Source: Herpomyces periplanetae (taxonomy: Eukaryota > Ascomycota > Laboulbeniomycetes > Herpomycetales > Herpomycetaceae). From it: a stretch of DNA of 39,475 bases. The first letter of the stretch is position 1. Each line of letters begins with the position of its first letter. The translations under genes and the position numbers were made by a program. This document shows positions 12,492 through 25,080 of the stretch, one piece after another. The notes under the pieces were generated by a model, which saw only the letters and a list, made by a program, of their open reading frames with translations, did not search any database and had not been told where the DNA came from. Location of the stretch: contig WMKJ01000109.1 of NCBI GenBank assembly GCA_009733715.1, forward strand, positions 1 through 39,475, given 5' to 3'.

Positions 12492-14091
12492 ATGGCTGCC
12501 ATGGTAAGTACCATTCTCTTTACACTTCCCTTTAAACCTTTACTCAATTCTTCCACTCTCTCTATAGGATCTCCGTGTTGGAAATAAGTATAGGATCGGG
12601 CGCAAAATTGGAAGCGGCAGTTTTGGTGACATTTATTTGGGTTAGTTTCATTCTTTTCTACCATTGACCCCCTCCCCTACCTTTGCGTGCCGAGCTATGC
12701 CGTGCCAAGCACACTTATCTTCTCCATCCTCTTTCTTGCTAATGTTATTCCCTCTAATTCTTCATAGGCACCAACATCATATCCGGTGAAGAAATTGCCA
12801 TTAAACTTGAAAGTGTTAAGGCTAAGCATCCCCAACTTGAATATGAAGCTCGCGTTTACAAATATCTCGCTGGTGGTGTTGGTGTTCCTTTCGTCCGTTG
12901 GTATGGCACGGAGTCTGATTATAATGTCATGGTTCTTGATCTACTCGGTCCTAGTCTTGAAGACTTATTCAACTTTTGTAACCGAAAATTTTCGCTCAAG
13001 ACTGTTTTACTCCTGGCTGATCAACTCATCTCTCGTATTGAATACGTTCATGCCCGATCTTTCATTCATCGTGATATCAAACCTGACAATTTCCTCATGG
13101 GAATCGGTAAACGTGGTAATCAAGTCAACGTGATAGACTTCGGCTTGGCAAAGAAGTACCGCGATCCTAAGACACATTTTCATATCCCTTACAGAGAGAA
13201 CAAAAACTTGACCGGCACTGCTCGTTACGCCTCTATCAATACCCATTTGGGTGTCGGTAAGTGTACTACGTGATGATATCTGTCCTATTCTCGATTCACA
13301 CTGGAGACTTAACTCATGCTATTTCAGAACAATCTAGACGCGATGATATAGAGTCCCTCGGCTACGTCTTACTGTACTTCTGTCGTGGTTCCTTACCGTG
13401 GCAAGGCCTCAAAGCTGCCACAAAGAAGCAGAAGTACGATAGAATTATGGAAAAGAAAATGACCACTCCTACTGAGGTACTCTGCCGTGGTTTTCCTCAG
13501 GAGTTTTCCATGTACCTAAATTACGCCCGTTCATTACGCTTTGATGATAAACCTGACTACTCTTACCTTCGCCGTATTTTTCGTGATTTATTCGTTCGTG
13601 AGGGCTTTCAATATGATTACGTCTTCGATTGGACAGTGTTCAAATATCAAAAAAATGTTGAAAAGGTCCAAACCAAGATTCATGCAGTTGAAGAGGACGA
13701 GGGTAAAGATGCTGAATCCAACGGTCAAGCCGTTGCTCAAGGTTCCAAACGTTCCAAAGTTGGCGGTGGTGCTGCCCCCGGTGTCACCAGTGCAATGTAA
13801 GTCGGTCTTGCCCCTGTTTACACATTCCATTTTCATGAATGCCCTTTCATTGCTTCTTTCCTTTTTCCCCGTTTCTTTTCCCCTTCTACTGCCCGTCGTT
13901 ACTTCCCTTTTGTGTGTTGTACGTTCTTGTTTAAATTTTTTCTTTTTGCAGTTTATATCTGGGCATATTTTCTTAATTTTTTACTGTAAATTTATCCCAC
14001 TAATACTTCTTTCCATCCCACTTTTTTCTTTAGGAATGCTGAGCCACGAACTCGCGGTCAACATAATCGATGGAGAAATGATAGATCATGA
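12492..14091 (+). CDS. hhp1: Casein kinase I, HRR25/Hhp1/CkiA type (5 exons)
   Basis: Exons 12,492-12,503, 12,568-12,640, 12,768-13,256, 13,328-13,796 and 14,034-14,091 join to 366 residues. It is a serine/threonine kinase of the CK1 delta/epsilon-like group; family members act in DNA repair, mitosis, vesicle traffic and, in Neurospora, the circadian clock. Visible marks: the Gly loop G-S-G-S-F-G (19-24), ATP lysine K41, H-R-D-I-K-P-D-N (129-136, catalytic D131), D-F-G (152-154), and the CK1-specific S-I-N replacing A-P-E. The kinase domain ends near residue 300. The tail is short, acidic then basic. Introns 1-3 have GT-AG ends and lie where known CK1 residues join cleanly. The last intron (237 nt) has GTAAGT, a CACTAAT branch and a TTTAG acceptor and adds 18 residues rich in Arg. 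Without that splice the protein stops at once at the donor. All catalytic residues are intact. Confidence 0.95.
13797..14033 (+). promoter_or_regulatory. Last kinase intron with a stop codon inside its donor
   Basis: The exon ends in A-T, and the donor GTAAGT supplies G plus TAA, so an unspliced mRNA reads Met-stop. The distal acceptor at 14,031-14,033 has a good branch site (CACTAAT, near 13,999-14,005). An alternative acceptor TTTGCAG ending at 13,951 would give a different, short hydrophobic end. Splicing therefore selects the C-terminal tail. That the distal splice is the main form is an inference. Confidence 0.6.
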
Positions 14092-14434
14092 CTTGGATAA
14101 GCTCCTATAATTTGTTAATTCTCTTCCATCTCTTCCTCGTATTTTATACCTATTAATTCACGGCAGCAATGTTATGAAGCAGGCTTTGCAGGTCACGCTT
14201 GCATCTCGTTAAATGCATAAGAGTGCAGCTTCGCCGTCCTGCCGCGCATTTGCCTTGGATGGCTTGATTCGATTTCTCGGGACGGCCGATCTCCCGACCC
14301 GACTCGACCCCAGCCGTTTTGAAGCTGTGGAATTGAAAATTTTGAAATTTCCCATACCTGCTCTACAGCTACCGTCTCCTCAGCCTTCACTTCAGAATCT
14401 TTTCCATACATCCCTGGATTTTGTCGAAGTTGCA

Positions 14435-14440
14435 ATAAAC
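14435..14440 (+). terminator. Candidate poly(A) signal of the kinase gene
   Basis: An AATAAA hexamer lies about 345 nt after the kinase stop. The intervening 14,092-14,434 stretch is richer in GC than the DNA beyond it and is best read as the 3' untranslated region. The frame at 14,213-14,443 within it resembles no protein. Confidence 0.45.
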
Positions 14441-14479
14441 TGACCCCTTCGGCGAAATATATCCACCGTACCTTGCCCT

Positions 14480-17400
14480 GAGAAGTTAATATTGCCTACT
14501 ATCCATTTCTAAGCTTAATTGTTGGCATTGCAATATTCTGCTACAATTGGTTCTCTGCACTACGATCTGGTATATCTTGCTCCTGGTAATTCATCCACTG
14601 ATATTGTTCTTTTTTCCCCACCCTTTTTTTCCAATGGCGAGATCTCTTGTAAGTGCTTGAGTTATCTAGCTTGATGTTTGGTTGGCTCTACGATTGTGAA
14701 GGTGGACGCTTCGGCATAGTTAAATATCGCCCGTTAAACAAAATCTATCCCCCTTAATATATCCCTTATGTCCTCTAAAGTCTATTTTTTATGCGCTATC
14801 GGTTTTTTGAACTCTGGATGATTGCCTGAATGGCGGTGCGCGATTGTACGTAGCTCACTTTAGAAAATTATCTTTCAAGGGAATTCAATCTATTCCAAGT
14901 TGATCCTTTACTCTTTTTTTTATGGATACAATACCATATTTTCCCCTTTGGTGATGTTTGGCGTTAATTATTTATGGTTGTTGAACCCGTGCTGGGATGA
15001 AATATTGTGCTCTACAGTGTTTTAGTCTAAACTCGATTGGCACAATCAGACCTAGCCAGGCGAATCACGAAACAAACTTGTTCGATGATTTTCATGCGTT
15101 CTTATCATCGCTTATTCCGTATTCAACTCTAGGTAGACAGCCATACTAACACGATTCTTGATCGAGCAACATGTACCAGTTGGCCGTGATGCTTAACTAG
15201 AATTTGGTATGCCTTTATTGGTTCATTAGACTGCTAACCTCGTTCGTGAGTATTGCTACCTCTTGCTAATATCTGTATATTACGTTTATCTCACTATTGT
15301 AATCCTGTATGCGCAATTTCTTTCTGTCAAACCTGAATAGTTGGTGATCATCTCATTGGAACTACGTTTACACTATATTTTACAGTTTGTCATATTTTCA
15401 CGTTAACTTCGTGATGCTATTTCATACAATGTATTGAAAATTTTTGTGGTGTTAATTGAACAAAGGACTTTTCGGGTGGCTTATTCTCCGTCATTCCTTC
15501 GGTATCCGATTTTTTTCACTTGTTGTACAAGTCTGGAAGTTGGTATGTTTCTGTAAAGAGATCTAGTGTGGCCATTATGTTCACTAAATTGATATAGGCT
15601 AATGGAACATTTGTCTTTAGATAACATTTACAGATTTGACTTAAGTAAGTCAAACGCTTTTTGCCCGATATAATCATCATAATTTTTTCGAGGAGCCTGA
15701 ACGAAAGTAACTATATAAAAATTTAATTGTAAATACATTATATTTATAGAAAAGGTGTAATAATCGTAAAACAATTTATGTTGGAGTATTTTATGTTTTA
15801 GATAAAAGTCTCGCCAAAATGGTCAAGATTCGACAGCCTGAACGAATAATTTCCTAAATAGGCAATTCGGGTAATCACCGGAAGTATTTACAAGCCCTTT
15901 AATGATTAAGTAACAGAATTTTTGATGGGCAAAATTAACTGAATTTAAAACATTTCAACGGCGATCCCTGATATAGTACAGCTTTTGATAGCCTTAATTA
16001 ATGTATTGTGTACATGTATTATAATTGAATACAATACAGTAAAAGTTTGCTTTAACCTGTGAAAAGTTGGAATTATAGTAGGATTCAGTCCCGAGCATTA
16101 TAATACCGGGAAGCTCAATATTATATTTGGTTGGATATAATGCAAATATATATTTCACGAATCAAGGTAGCAGAAAGTTGGGACGTTTTACACGGTTCTA
16201 GGAATTTTGGGGAAGTTGAAATTTTGTAATTTTTTCTAACTAGTAGGTTTTGGTCAGGGGAATTTTTTCCAGTTAAAGTGACGAATGTGATTTAAAATGT
16301 TATTTAAACGATAGTTTTGTGTTGAAAGTTGGTTTAATGTCAAATATAAGGTCTGTTGAAAAATTACTACTAAACCAAGCTAGCGATTTTTTCAAGAGAA
16401 ACTGACGATTCTAGACACTTAAATAGGTAGTATGTATATAATATATGGGTATGTGGATACTTCCATGTTGCATTTCGGAAATATATTTGGCATAATAAGG
16501 CTATGTGATTAAGGAATATTAGAATTTTGTAATGTAAGGGCGAAAATGTGATAACTTTACAAAAAGCTGTAAGCGCATGTTGAACAGTAACGTATATTCC
16601 ATAATTTGTAGGTGCGCTGTCAAAAGATTTTATTTAAGGAAATTTTCCGGGGAAAAAGTGAAATAAAGCTGGAGAGAGTACCTTGGATTTACTGACAAAT
16701 AAGGTGTACGATCCTTGGTGTTAAACGCAAGGTATAATTAAGTTCCATGAGGGCCGAAAATCCTAGGCTACTACGGTTTTGGAATGGATACATGAAGTTT
16801 CCAGAGGTTAATTGTGTATAATTAAAAACGTTCAGTAGCATTAAAAATCTCTTGATGCGACTATTTAATACCTATTTAATTGCATTTTCTACTAGCACGG
16901 ATAGAGTGCAGTTTGTCGTTAGTTATTCGTTAAAATTTTAAATGTGATTAATGCTATTATGCAATTCAGTCCTAGTTCAAAGATATTTTAAAAATTTAGT
17001 TTAATTGAATTTAAACTTGCAATTTTCGTTTAACTATTAGCATGTCAGTTAACAAGTTATTTATACGGTCTGTAGAATGGTGTGATAGATATTTACATAA
17101 ACAATATTTTGTTAAGTTCATTAATCAGATTGGTACATTTAGAAGTTAACATTATGACGCTGTAACATTTATTTTCATATCCAGGCGTGTGGAAAGCATT
17201 TGATGTACCTGATTCTGCTTAAATTCGTCATAGAGACAAACTGAATTTTGGATTCAATTCAGTTGATTATCCGAATTTTCGGGGTCATTTTATACATGAA
17301 ATGTTGATCATGAGGTCTTAATTTAACCTTGATGAATTTGGCGGAATTCCGAAGACAGCCCTGTCTTTGTTATACACCTGATTAAAATGAACGGTTTGTA

Positions 17401-17672
17401 AATTTTACCATACAGGGGAGCGCGAATATTTGAAATAGTACGTGATTGTTTGGCTAAGCTAAAACTAATGTATATATTTGCATTAGAGAAAACGTTGAGT
17501 ATAAATTAACTTAAAGGACGAATTTGAAAACACGGAATAGCTTCTTTATTAAGAAAAAGTGCCACTCAAAATGATTCAATCATGTCAGTGTTCCTGTTAA
17601 GTAAAACAGTCCCATCTATAGCTATCTGTAGTTCTGAAATTTTTGAATTCATTTTGAAATAAATATTTTATA
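14480..17672. other. AT-rich intergenic DNA without a gene
   Basis: No reading frame of useful length occurs on either strand. The strand skew of the left part is gone and the sequence is dominated by A and T runs. No tRNA or rRNA was recognised. Old, unrecognisable transposon remains are possible. Confidence 0.5.
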
Positions 17673-18786
17673 CTACAGTGATGTAGAAGGTTTTGTATCG
17701 TGATTTGAACTCTGAATCTGTGGTGCATTTTGATTTATAGCATACTCATAGGGGGGTGGAGCAGCGTACCACTCATAACAGTTTTGAAATAAGGCTTGAC
17801 GACTTGGAATCATCCGAAGGGCTTCATCATAGGGTGGGGCAGGCTCACTATGAACATGATTAGTAGTGATAAACGTAAAGAAGGGGGATACACTCTGATT
17901 TGGAGCTGGATGCCGCAGAGTCAATCTTGTTGTCATTTCCATCGCTTTAATTTTGGGATATTCTACCGGACCGGTGGTTGCTTCGGGTAAGTACAGATTA
18001 GAAGGTAGATCAGTTTCCGATGCATAAAATGGCTTGTTGAAGTTAATTTCATTCACTTGGTTTATAATACTCAGCACATTAGTCGTAAAATCCTTTTGGA
18101 AATAAGAAAATGGACGTAAGTATTTGCCATATTTCAGTACGCTCACTATAACATTGTTTTTGTCCTTAATGTTTAATACTGTGCCCCTTTCGTAAACTAA
18201 GGAACCACGACTTTCTAGGCTATCGTCATATTTAATCCTAAATATATGTAATTCTTCCTGAAATAAAGAATAAAAGGTTTGAGAAGGCTCGGTAAAAATT
18301 AAAGGCTTTTTTTGGGGGCCGAGGGTAGTTTTAAAGAACACGACGTTTTTGTTATCAGTAGTCACTACTTTTGGTCATTAAAATTACAATTTTTCATAAT
18401 TTTGTGTCTAATTACTGTCTAAAGATCGTACTGAAGTAAGTTTTATTCTCATATCTATGAGAATAAAAGCATTTTCTGTGGAAATCACAATGTTCGTAGA
18501 GGTTTAAGGGTTCGCAAAAATCTTCAGCTGTCTAAGTATGCATCTAGTAAGTATAGGATATTAAAATGGCTACTAAACTCATAAATTGGTGTGTGCCTAC
18601 ATCGAGTACAGCTTTGACTTTCATGATTCTATTTCTTTGTGAAAAACTACTGGCACAAAGTTTGAAAATTGTATATTTGGGACCTGTCAAAGGTTGTAAG
18701 ACAAAATTGGCAATTTCAATATCCCATAAGCAAGTGGTTAATAATATGTTCCAAAGAATAATAGTTAAAAAGCTTAGAGTGTACAT
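17673..18786 (-). CDS. Predicted secreted or membrane-anchored protein with a PPxY motif (2-exon model)
   Basis: The solid part is a 230-codon frame (17,673-18,365) with no start codon of its own other than GTG. A frame 0.3 kb upstream on the same strand starts with ATG at 18,786 and opens with a hydrophobic leader (residues 2-20, MYTLSFLTIILWNILLTTC). I infer an intron from 18,650 (GTAGTT) to 18,365 (TAG), joining exons 18,786-18,651 and 18,364-17,673 into 275 residues. A TATAAG lies about 65 nt before the ATG. The family is not recognised. The C-terminal third is proline-rich, with A-P-P-Y then P-P-P-Y about 25 residues apart; P-P-x-Y is the classic ligand of WW domains, including those of NEDD4/Rsp5 ubiquitin ligases. 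Few cysteines are present. It could be a secreted effector, or a small membrane protein with a PY tail. The long exon is fairly sure; the first exon and splice are tentative. Confidence 0.55.
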
Positions 18787-21700
18787 TGTTGAATAGTAAT
18801 ATGATGTAGAAATTAAAAGTTTGAAAAACGAGATGAGAATGAAAACTTATAACACTCTTTAATAAATATTTGTACAGAAGGAAGGGGAGTACGTGTAAAG
18901 AAATATAAGAAATATGCTACGCTTGACATTGCCCGTTATATTGATAAAGTATCAAACTATTAATGATATCTTTAAAGAATGGAAGACAGCATATGATAGT
19001 ACCGCAAAACATTTCAACAAAAAAATATATATGTGCATTTCACATGGAAATAACATTCGTAAAAATGATATTTTCATAACAGGTTAGTTTTAAGTAATTA
19101 GCTTCGTATAGTCTAGATGATGGGGTGGGTATATAGATCAATCAATTATATGATGATTTATGGTGAAAACTTAATATTAACATTAACTAATGGGATTATT
19201 ATATGTGCATAATTAGAATAAGTAGACGTAATATGACAGTGATGAAGTTGTGAATTGTGAATCTAGGTGTAGAGAGACAGTACCACAATGAGAAGTCTAC
19301 CGAGAAAGGTGAAGAATACTTTGTGTATTTTATCTTTCCAAATTACATTATGGGAATGTCAACTAGTTCATGACCAAAAGTTTAATAAGATTCATAAAAT
19401 TTTTTTTTTCTAAATTGATGCTTCGAGCTTATTGTTCAGGTTAAACAATGAGATATTAACTTTTACAAGAGCTAATTACTAGGTAATATTTACAGTACTT
19501 ACCAATATGTATAGATACGAATTTTCCCATTCTCTATTTAATCCTACGAAGTCTATGTTTGATTTTATCAAGTGCTGATGGTAATTATGAAAATTTTCCA
19601 AGGCCAAATTGCATAATACTTCCCAATAGCATGGCTTTGCTATGATATTATAAGCCAAATGTTAGTATAGACTGAATATTAGTTTACTTTATAAGTTTAT
19701 TTAGACTCATCATTCAGACGTTTTGTACATAACTATTTAACGGTTCAGATCCTTTCATTTTGAATAATGTGAGATTTTTCTTTACTTTTTAAGTAGCCTT
19801 GGACTTGATTGTGGTTATTTTCGTACCGATAAATATATAAAATATCTCCTGGTCAATTTATTAAACAAATTGTTATACAAGTATTTCTTTGCACCATGAA
19901 ATGAAAGACACGAGTACGGCGTTGTGAAGAATATTTCGATAAACTTATAAGTATTTTCAATAAAATCTCTCTTGTAAAACAGAATAGTCCAATGAAGAGA
20001 AATATACCTTAGAAAAGCTTGTTTTACGCTCAGCTTCGCTGTGATGTTAAATATTTCCTATTTGGGTAATCCATTTATCAAATTGAATGAAATTCATTGT
20101 CCATATAAAATGTATAATTAGAATATTTTATCCATTAATATATTCTGGATTTCTTCTGTAAATAGCATCTAATCTTATTCTAAGCCATAATTTGCAATCG
20201 AAACAATATTTCCTTTTCTAAATGTAAGGTTAATATATATCCATAAAATTTTGGTCAACTTTATCTTATGCCATTTAACCTCGCGATAAAATCAACTGTT
20301 TTAACAATAAAGTATTTCGTACAATTAGAGAAATAAAGTAATACTAAAAACACATTTTTATACTTAGTTTGAATGGAGTACAGCAGAATTCTTGAACATG
20401 ATGCATCAAATCTTACTGACAGTAGTCAAAAGAATCTAATAAATAACAACTGGACAAAAGCATAATTGTATACCATTTTTAGCAACCAGTAACTACTGTA
20501 ATGCATGAAAACGTTTCTGACCTTGCGATGTTAAAGTTAGGACATGAAACATTATCCTATCAATTAACATAACGCTAAAAAGTAGGTAAACGTGTAGTAT
20601 ATACATGGGCTGCATAGTGTCAATTTTTTTACTTATTTCAAGTCACAAATCAAGTGTCCTTAACTCGTGAATGTGCACTATCTCCCTGGCCTTTTTACAA
20701 CTTAATAGTTGCGAAATATTTCACGACAGGATAAAATTTAAAATAAAAATATTTTAATCTGTTTACGGTGAAAGCTGCCATATTAACATGCTATAATTTC
20801 AGTTCGTAAATTAAAGTTTTGACAATTTGCCATTAGTGTCTTTTCTTAAATTTTGCAAAATCTTGTATGCTACAAATATTTCGAATTTTTTTAAGCCCTC
20901 ACTATCGTATATACATCGTACTCAAAGTTATCAGTTTTATAGCTGCTCCGAAACTTGGTCTAGTATGATTGATTAAAAGAATCTACTGCGTAATATTGTA
21001 ATACTTATTTCAGCATTTCGCATCTTCTAACCCCCTTCATGAAAATCAATAAATTACTGAATTTCACTAAATTATCGGATAAATATCAAGGTTTGTAGGC
21101 ATCGGGATGCGGCAAACAACAGACGGTGAACAATTGATCTGTACGATTAGTACATTTACTTGACTCATCCATATTTAAGGCTATTTCACAACACCCAGCA
21201 TAGTCACCTAGAAAACAGCTCTTAACGAACAATTAAATAAACGGAACATGGACAAAGTAAATTACAACTCAATCCCCCAATGTCTGTGTTATAGAATGAA
21301 TTAGTGCTCATTGTGCACTCGGTTTCGAGTATAGGAACTTGATCAATTTTTAATAAATCCTTTGTTTCATCCTAGAATTTAAAGTTTTACTTGTAATATA
21401 CTAAAGAAATTGGACATAACTGTTTTATACCAAATTGACTAGTGAATAGCTATCTATTGTCACAACATATTTCCAGGCATTTTTTAAAATAATAGTTTGC
21501 TCATCACACTAGTTTTATTTTCAGATAAATCGAAAAGTCTATGCTAAAATAAATCTTTCAAGATTGCTCAGCCGAAGTATCCATTCGTCTGTTGCTAATT
21601 TCCAGATGTTAGCCCGTGAGCCATATTTTCACTTTAATGCTAAAAATATTAAATGTCGACACCTAAATTACAATTTCTATTACATTTAGTTAACAATCAG

Positions 21701-23900
21701 TCAGATAGCGTATCCATAGGCCCATTTACAATAATAATTATAGACTTTCATCTAACAATTATGCTACAGTAACCATTCTGCATCAAGTTAATACAAAGTT
21801 AGATGCCGTTGGATTTTTGTATATACAATAGTTTGGCTTCAGCATGGGTGAAAATAATTCAAGAGCTATATTGAAATTTGTTTGTAGCCACATATTACAC
21901 CCAACTTATGGATGATTTATGTTTCTCGTGTCAGAATAATTAGTACAATGCTTGAATTTCCCAGGAACTCCACATTGAATTCTGTACTTCAAGAAATGAT
22001 ACCCGTTAGAAAAAAAGAATTCAAAATTAACCGTGTAAATCAATTAAATATTCTTATTTACAGAATTTCAATTCGCTTTTCTCCAAAACAAAATATAGAC
22101 TGATTCCTATCAAAAAAGTACTTAAACTTGAATAAAACTGTAACCGACCTGACAAAACTCCCAACCAAAAGGGAACACGTTGGTTTTAACTTTCGCAAGT
22201 TAATATAATAAATTATTTAGATATGCGTGTCTTCAATTAGGTTGCCAGCGACCCATTAGTTGTGGAAAATCCCACAATAAGACGAATCTACTATTTGTCT
22301 ACTTCACGGATCAGGAACAGGTTGCTAATCACCCCAGTAGTAATACTGTTTACAGACATATGTTTTGAGGGCCTAAAAAGTAAATTAACATTTAAGCACT
22401 CCAAAATATTTGCGCTTGAAAAAAATTTTTATAACTCGCGCGTAGCTATAAAATGAACATGATTTCCCGATTTTGAAAAATTCTTCCTCTCAAGAAAGTA
22501 ATTCATTGCATGCTATGATGTTTCTTTACACTTTGCATATATATGATTTATATTTACAATAATTCTTAGGATGTATACGTTTTGTACTGTTCCTACATCT
22601 TGCTTTCTATTTACGCTAAAGTCGTGTCACATGAATGCAGGAATTGCCTTTTCTCTGTATCATACCAAGGTTCGATTTCACTCAATTTTTCGAAGACATC
22701 TTTACTTTGTATCTATAGATCTATCTCTAAAATTTGAGAATGATTAAATAAATTTTTGGATTAGTGATTTTTTCCTATTTTCTTAAAAATATGGTGACAG
22801 TCAGTTTATAACTTTATTTTGTCCCTTCATGTGGTAATATTTTAGTTTTATTTCGGGTCACCAAATTTTGCGGATATGATTTTAAATCTTTTACCAAATG
22901 TTTTTAGTATTGCTATTCACGTGTGCTAACTTGCACACTACTTGACATGTTTTCTAAGAAACCGATTAATAAACACCAAAATTGTAAATTGCTGTTTTAT
23001 GGTTATTTAATTGTTAGTAATTGATGCGGTGTTTTTGGCCTTAGATATACCAGTATAGAGATTAAAATTTTCATCACTGATTACGCCGCTATCAACCATG
23101 AAGTGGTGCTGAAACTCCTTTTTTGTAAGCGTCAAGTGATTTAGTAGATTTCATGTTTTACCATTAGGAAATCTCGAATCCAAATCATTAGCCTTGCCAG
23201 CTATTTTGATGAACCATGCTGGCCCTAATGACCTCCATCTTGGTCCACTACGGTAAGGTCTACCCGAATTATTATGGCTTCAAGTATAGACATCAAGGAA
23301 ATAAATGGCCAGCTTTACCTGTTGTTAGGGATTCAAGTTGCAGGGAGGAATGGGTAAGAAAGAAGTTCTCAATCAGAAGGACGAAACTGGGCAATCTTCC
23401 GTGTCAGGAAAATTAGGGGGGAAGGGAAGTTCGATGTAAAGAGTCATTCTTTAGCTCATTGTCAGATTTTGCCCAGAAAGTCTTGTTCAAGTTTCTACGA
23501 GGCTCTAAACTATGATATACTTCGAAGTACTATCCTTTTAGCAACTGATGCTAGCCGTATGTGAAGGATACGGTTACAATTTCAAATGCAAGGTCCCTCA
23601 GCCAGCAGTAGAGTGAATGACGAATAAACAGACTGTCCGGAAAAGGGGACGACCCAACACAAACAAGAGAGTGAACGAGTGGATAAAACCAAAGAAATAG
23701 ATTGATATACTAGGGAAAGCTATTTATATTTAAAACGAAACTGAAATCACAAGAACAAGATATGAAGAAGTGCAACTGCAAAACTAATTACCGGAGTGGG
23801 TATGCTCAATAAAATGTAGAGAATTATACAGACGTGTTATAAAATGAAGCAGATAACTGTTTAATCCAGAAACAAAAAAGGTCTGTGCCTTTGTTATACG
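18787..23900. other. AT-rich stretch without a supported gene
   Basis: The sequence is strongly AT-rich with only short frames (21,912-22,103; 22,262-22,456; 23,216-23,416), none with a recognised domain. The + frame at 18,566-18,796 is the shadow of the minus-strand gene. Composition shifts to a slightly higher GC near 23,200-23,900, and a 27-codon frame at 23,617-23,700 carries a K-R-G-R-P core, so a degenerate element may lie there. No structured RNA was seen. Confidence 0.45.
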
Positions 23901-24500
23901 GATCAAACTGGAGCCGGCACCTTGCAGCCAAAGCTGGGTATGAGTGGACGCACGCAGACACCAGCAGGCTTTCCATGGAACCTGGGGGCAATACATATCA
24001 AGTAATCGCTACTTTTTGTGCTAGCACCGGAACGCCTCTCAAATGACGGAAGCAGATTGCCCAAACAACAGGTAGTGAAGTGGAAGTTTGGATATGAACG
24101 CAGGAGGCATGAAGAAATAATGTACATACCTGCAGATGGGAATTTTTGTGGCACTTAATCAAAAATTTAGGAAAAGCCCTTTAAATGGCGAGCATATAAA
24201 GACCTTCACCTCGTCATACTCTTGGCTTGGTGGGCGATATATTTCGGTTAGTACCTTATAATTTTGTTTCGTTTCGTTGCAGGCCTGTTTTGGCTGTTTC
24301 TTCTCAGTTTTTCTGGAACACGAGGAGCACCCGCTTCCGACTTACCCTCTGGTCACTGGCCCCGCGTGGACAAGACCATATTCTGGCACGTAAGGCCAAT
24401 ACTAGCACTCAGTTGGTAAAAATTTGGGGGTGAGCCATACAGCGGCATTTTTATAGTGAGCTACAGCAAGGATCCTTGCAGTTTGTTTCGTGGTTTTTTT
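23900..24500 (-). repeat. Dispersed repeat R1, copy A
   Basis: On the minus strand this aligns by eye with 28,880-29,500 (same strand) and with 31,240-31,580 and 35,960-36,390 (opposite strand). Shared landmarks in order on its minus strand are a G-C-C-A/G-C-C-T block, a TTATTTC...CTCCTGCGTTCATATCC block, GGCGTTCCGGTGCTA and CCCAGCTTTGGCTGCAAG. Copies differ by roughly a third of positions, so it is old. Frames inside (23,784-23,996; 23,903-24,154; 24,227-24,433) do not agree between copies. The element class is not recognised; a SINE or a non-autonomous remnant is possible. Confidence 0.7.
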
Positions 24501-24539
24501 CAGTGGTTCTGTGAATCATAAAAAATACACATGACTCAA

Positions 24540-25080
24540 GTAAAAAAGCATCATTTAACATCACGTGGGGTCCTCCGATGCAGTCAGTAATGGCCACGTG
24601 ATGCATGCGAATCTCGCGTCTCCCGAATGATGTAGATCATACTGGTAGCGAGTCGAATTTTGTTAGCCTGCAATATTGCATTCAACGTATGGCGTGGTTT
24701 GGTGGTTATATAGTTTAAAGCCATTATGTGCATGAATATAAAAGCAGGTAGCCTATTTTTTCACGGCAATGCAGTGACAAATTTCTCAGCAGCTAAGACT
24801 CTGACTAAATGGGAATGCATGGAAATGTGTTTTTAAACTTGCATTGAATGTTAAAGCACTCAAGTGCGTTCGTGATGCCACTGGAACGTTATTGCAATGG
24901 CACCAAAATGTCTTCACATAGAAATCCACTGGAACGATTTGGCAATATGTACTCACAGAGATGACTAAGATAAGTCAGACTTGGATGGAGTTGAATTAGT
25001 CATCTTGTGTTTTGGGTGTTTGAGATTCCAGTGACAACTAGGATCTCAGGGATCAATCTCGCTCAGCTGTTCATGAAGTA
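24540..25080 (+). repeat. Diverged repeat R3, copy A
   Basis: Aligns in the same orientation with 33,440-33,920. Anchors are a CACGTG-rich segment (about 24,560-24,600), a GCAGGTAGC stretch (about 24,744), and a well-kept block from GAGATGACTAAGATAAGTCA through TAGTCATCTTGTG (24,958-25,010). No coding frame is apparent. The duplicated segment suggests either an old transposon or a segmental duplication. Confidence 0.65.

Noticed and set aside
11101-12664. Several frames of 60-115 codons around the kinase leader and first exons
   Set aside because: Low-complexity by-products of the pyrimidine-rich leader or shadows of the kinase exons.
12786-14110. Alternative frames over the kinase exons (for example 12,786-13,133, 13,541-14,110, 13,588-13,836)
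   Set aside because: The kinase frame explains this DNA with a complete set of catalytic motifs.
14213-14443. 76-codon frame in the kinase 3' region
   Set aside because: No family resemblance; best explained as 3' untranslated sequence ending near an AATAAA.
22660-22700. AAGGTTCGATTTCA, a tRNA-like T-loop
   Set aside because: No matching stems upstream and a poor 3' side.
23903-24154. 83-codon minus frame
   Set aside because: It lies in repeat R1 and the other three copies are not open in the corresponding frame.
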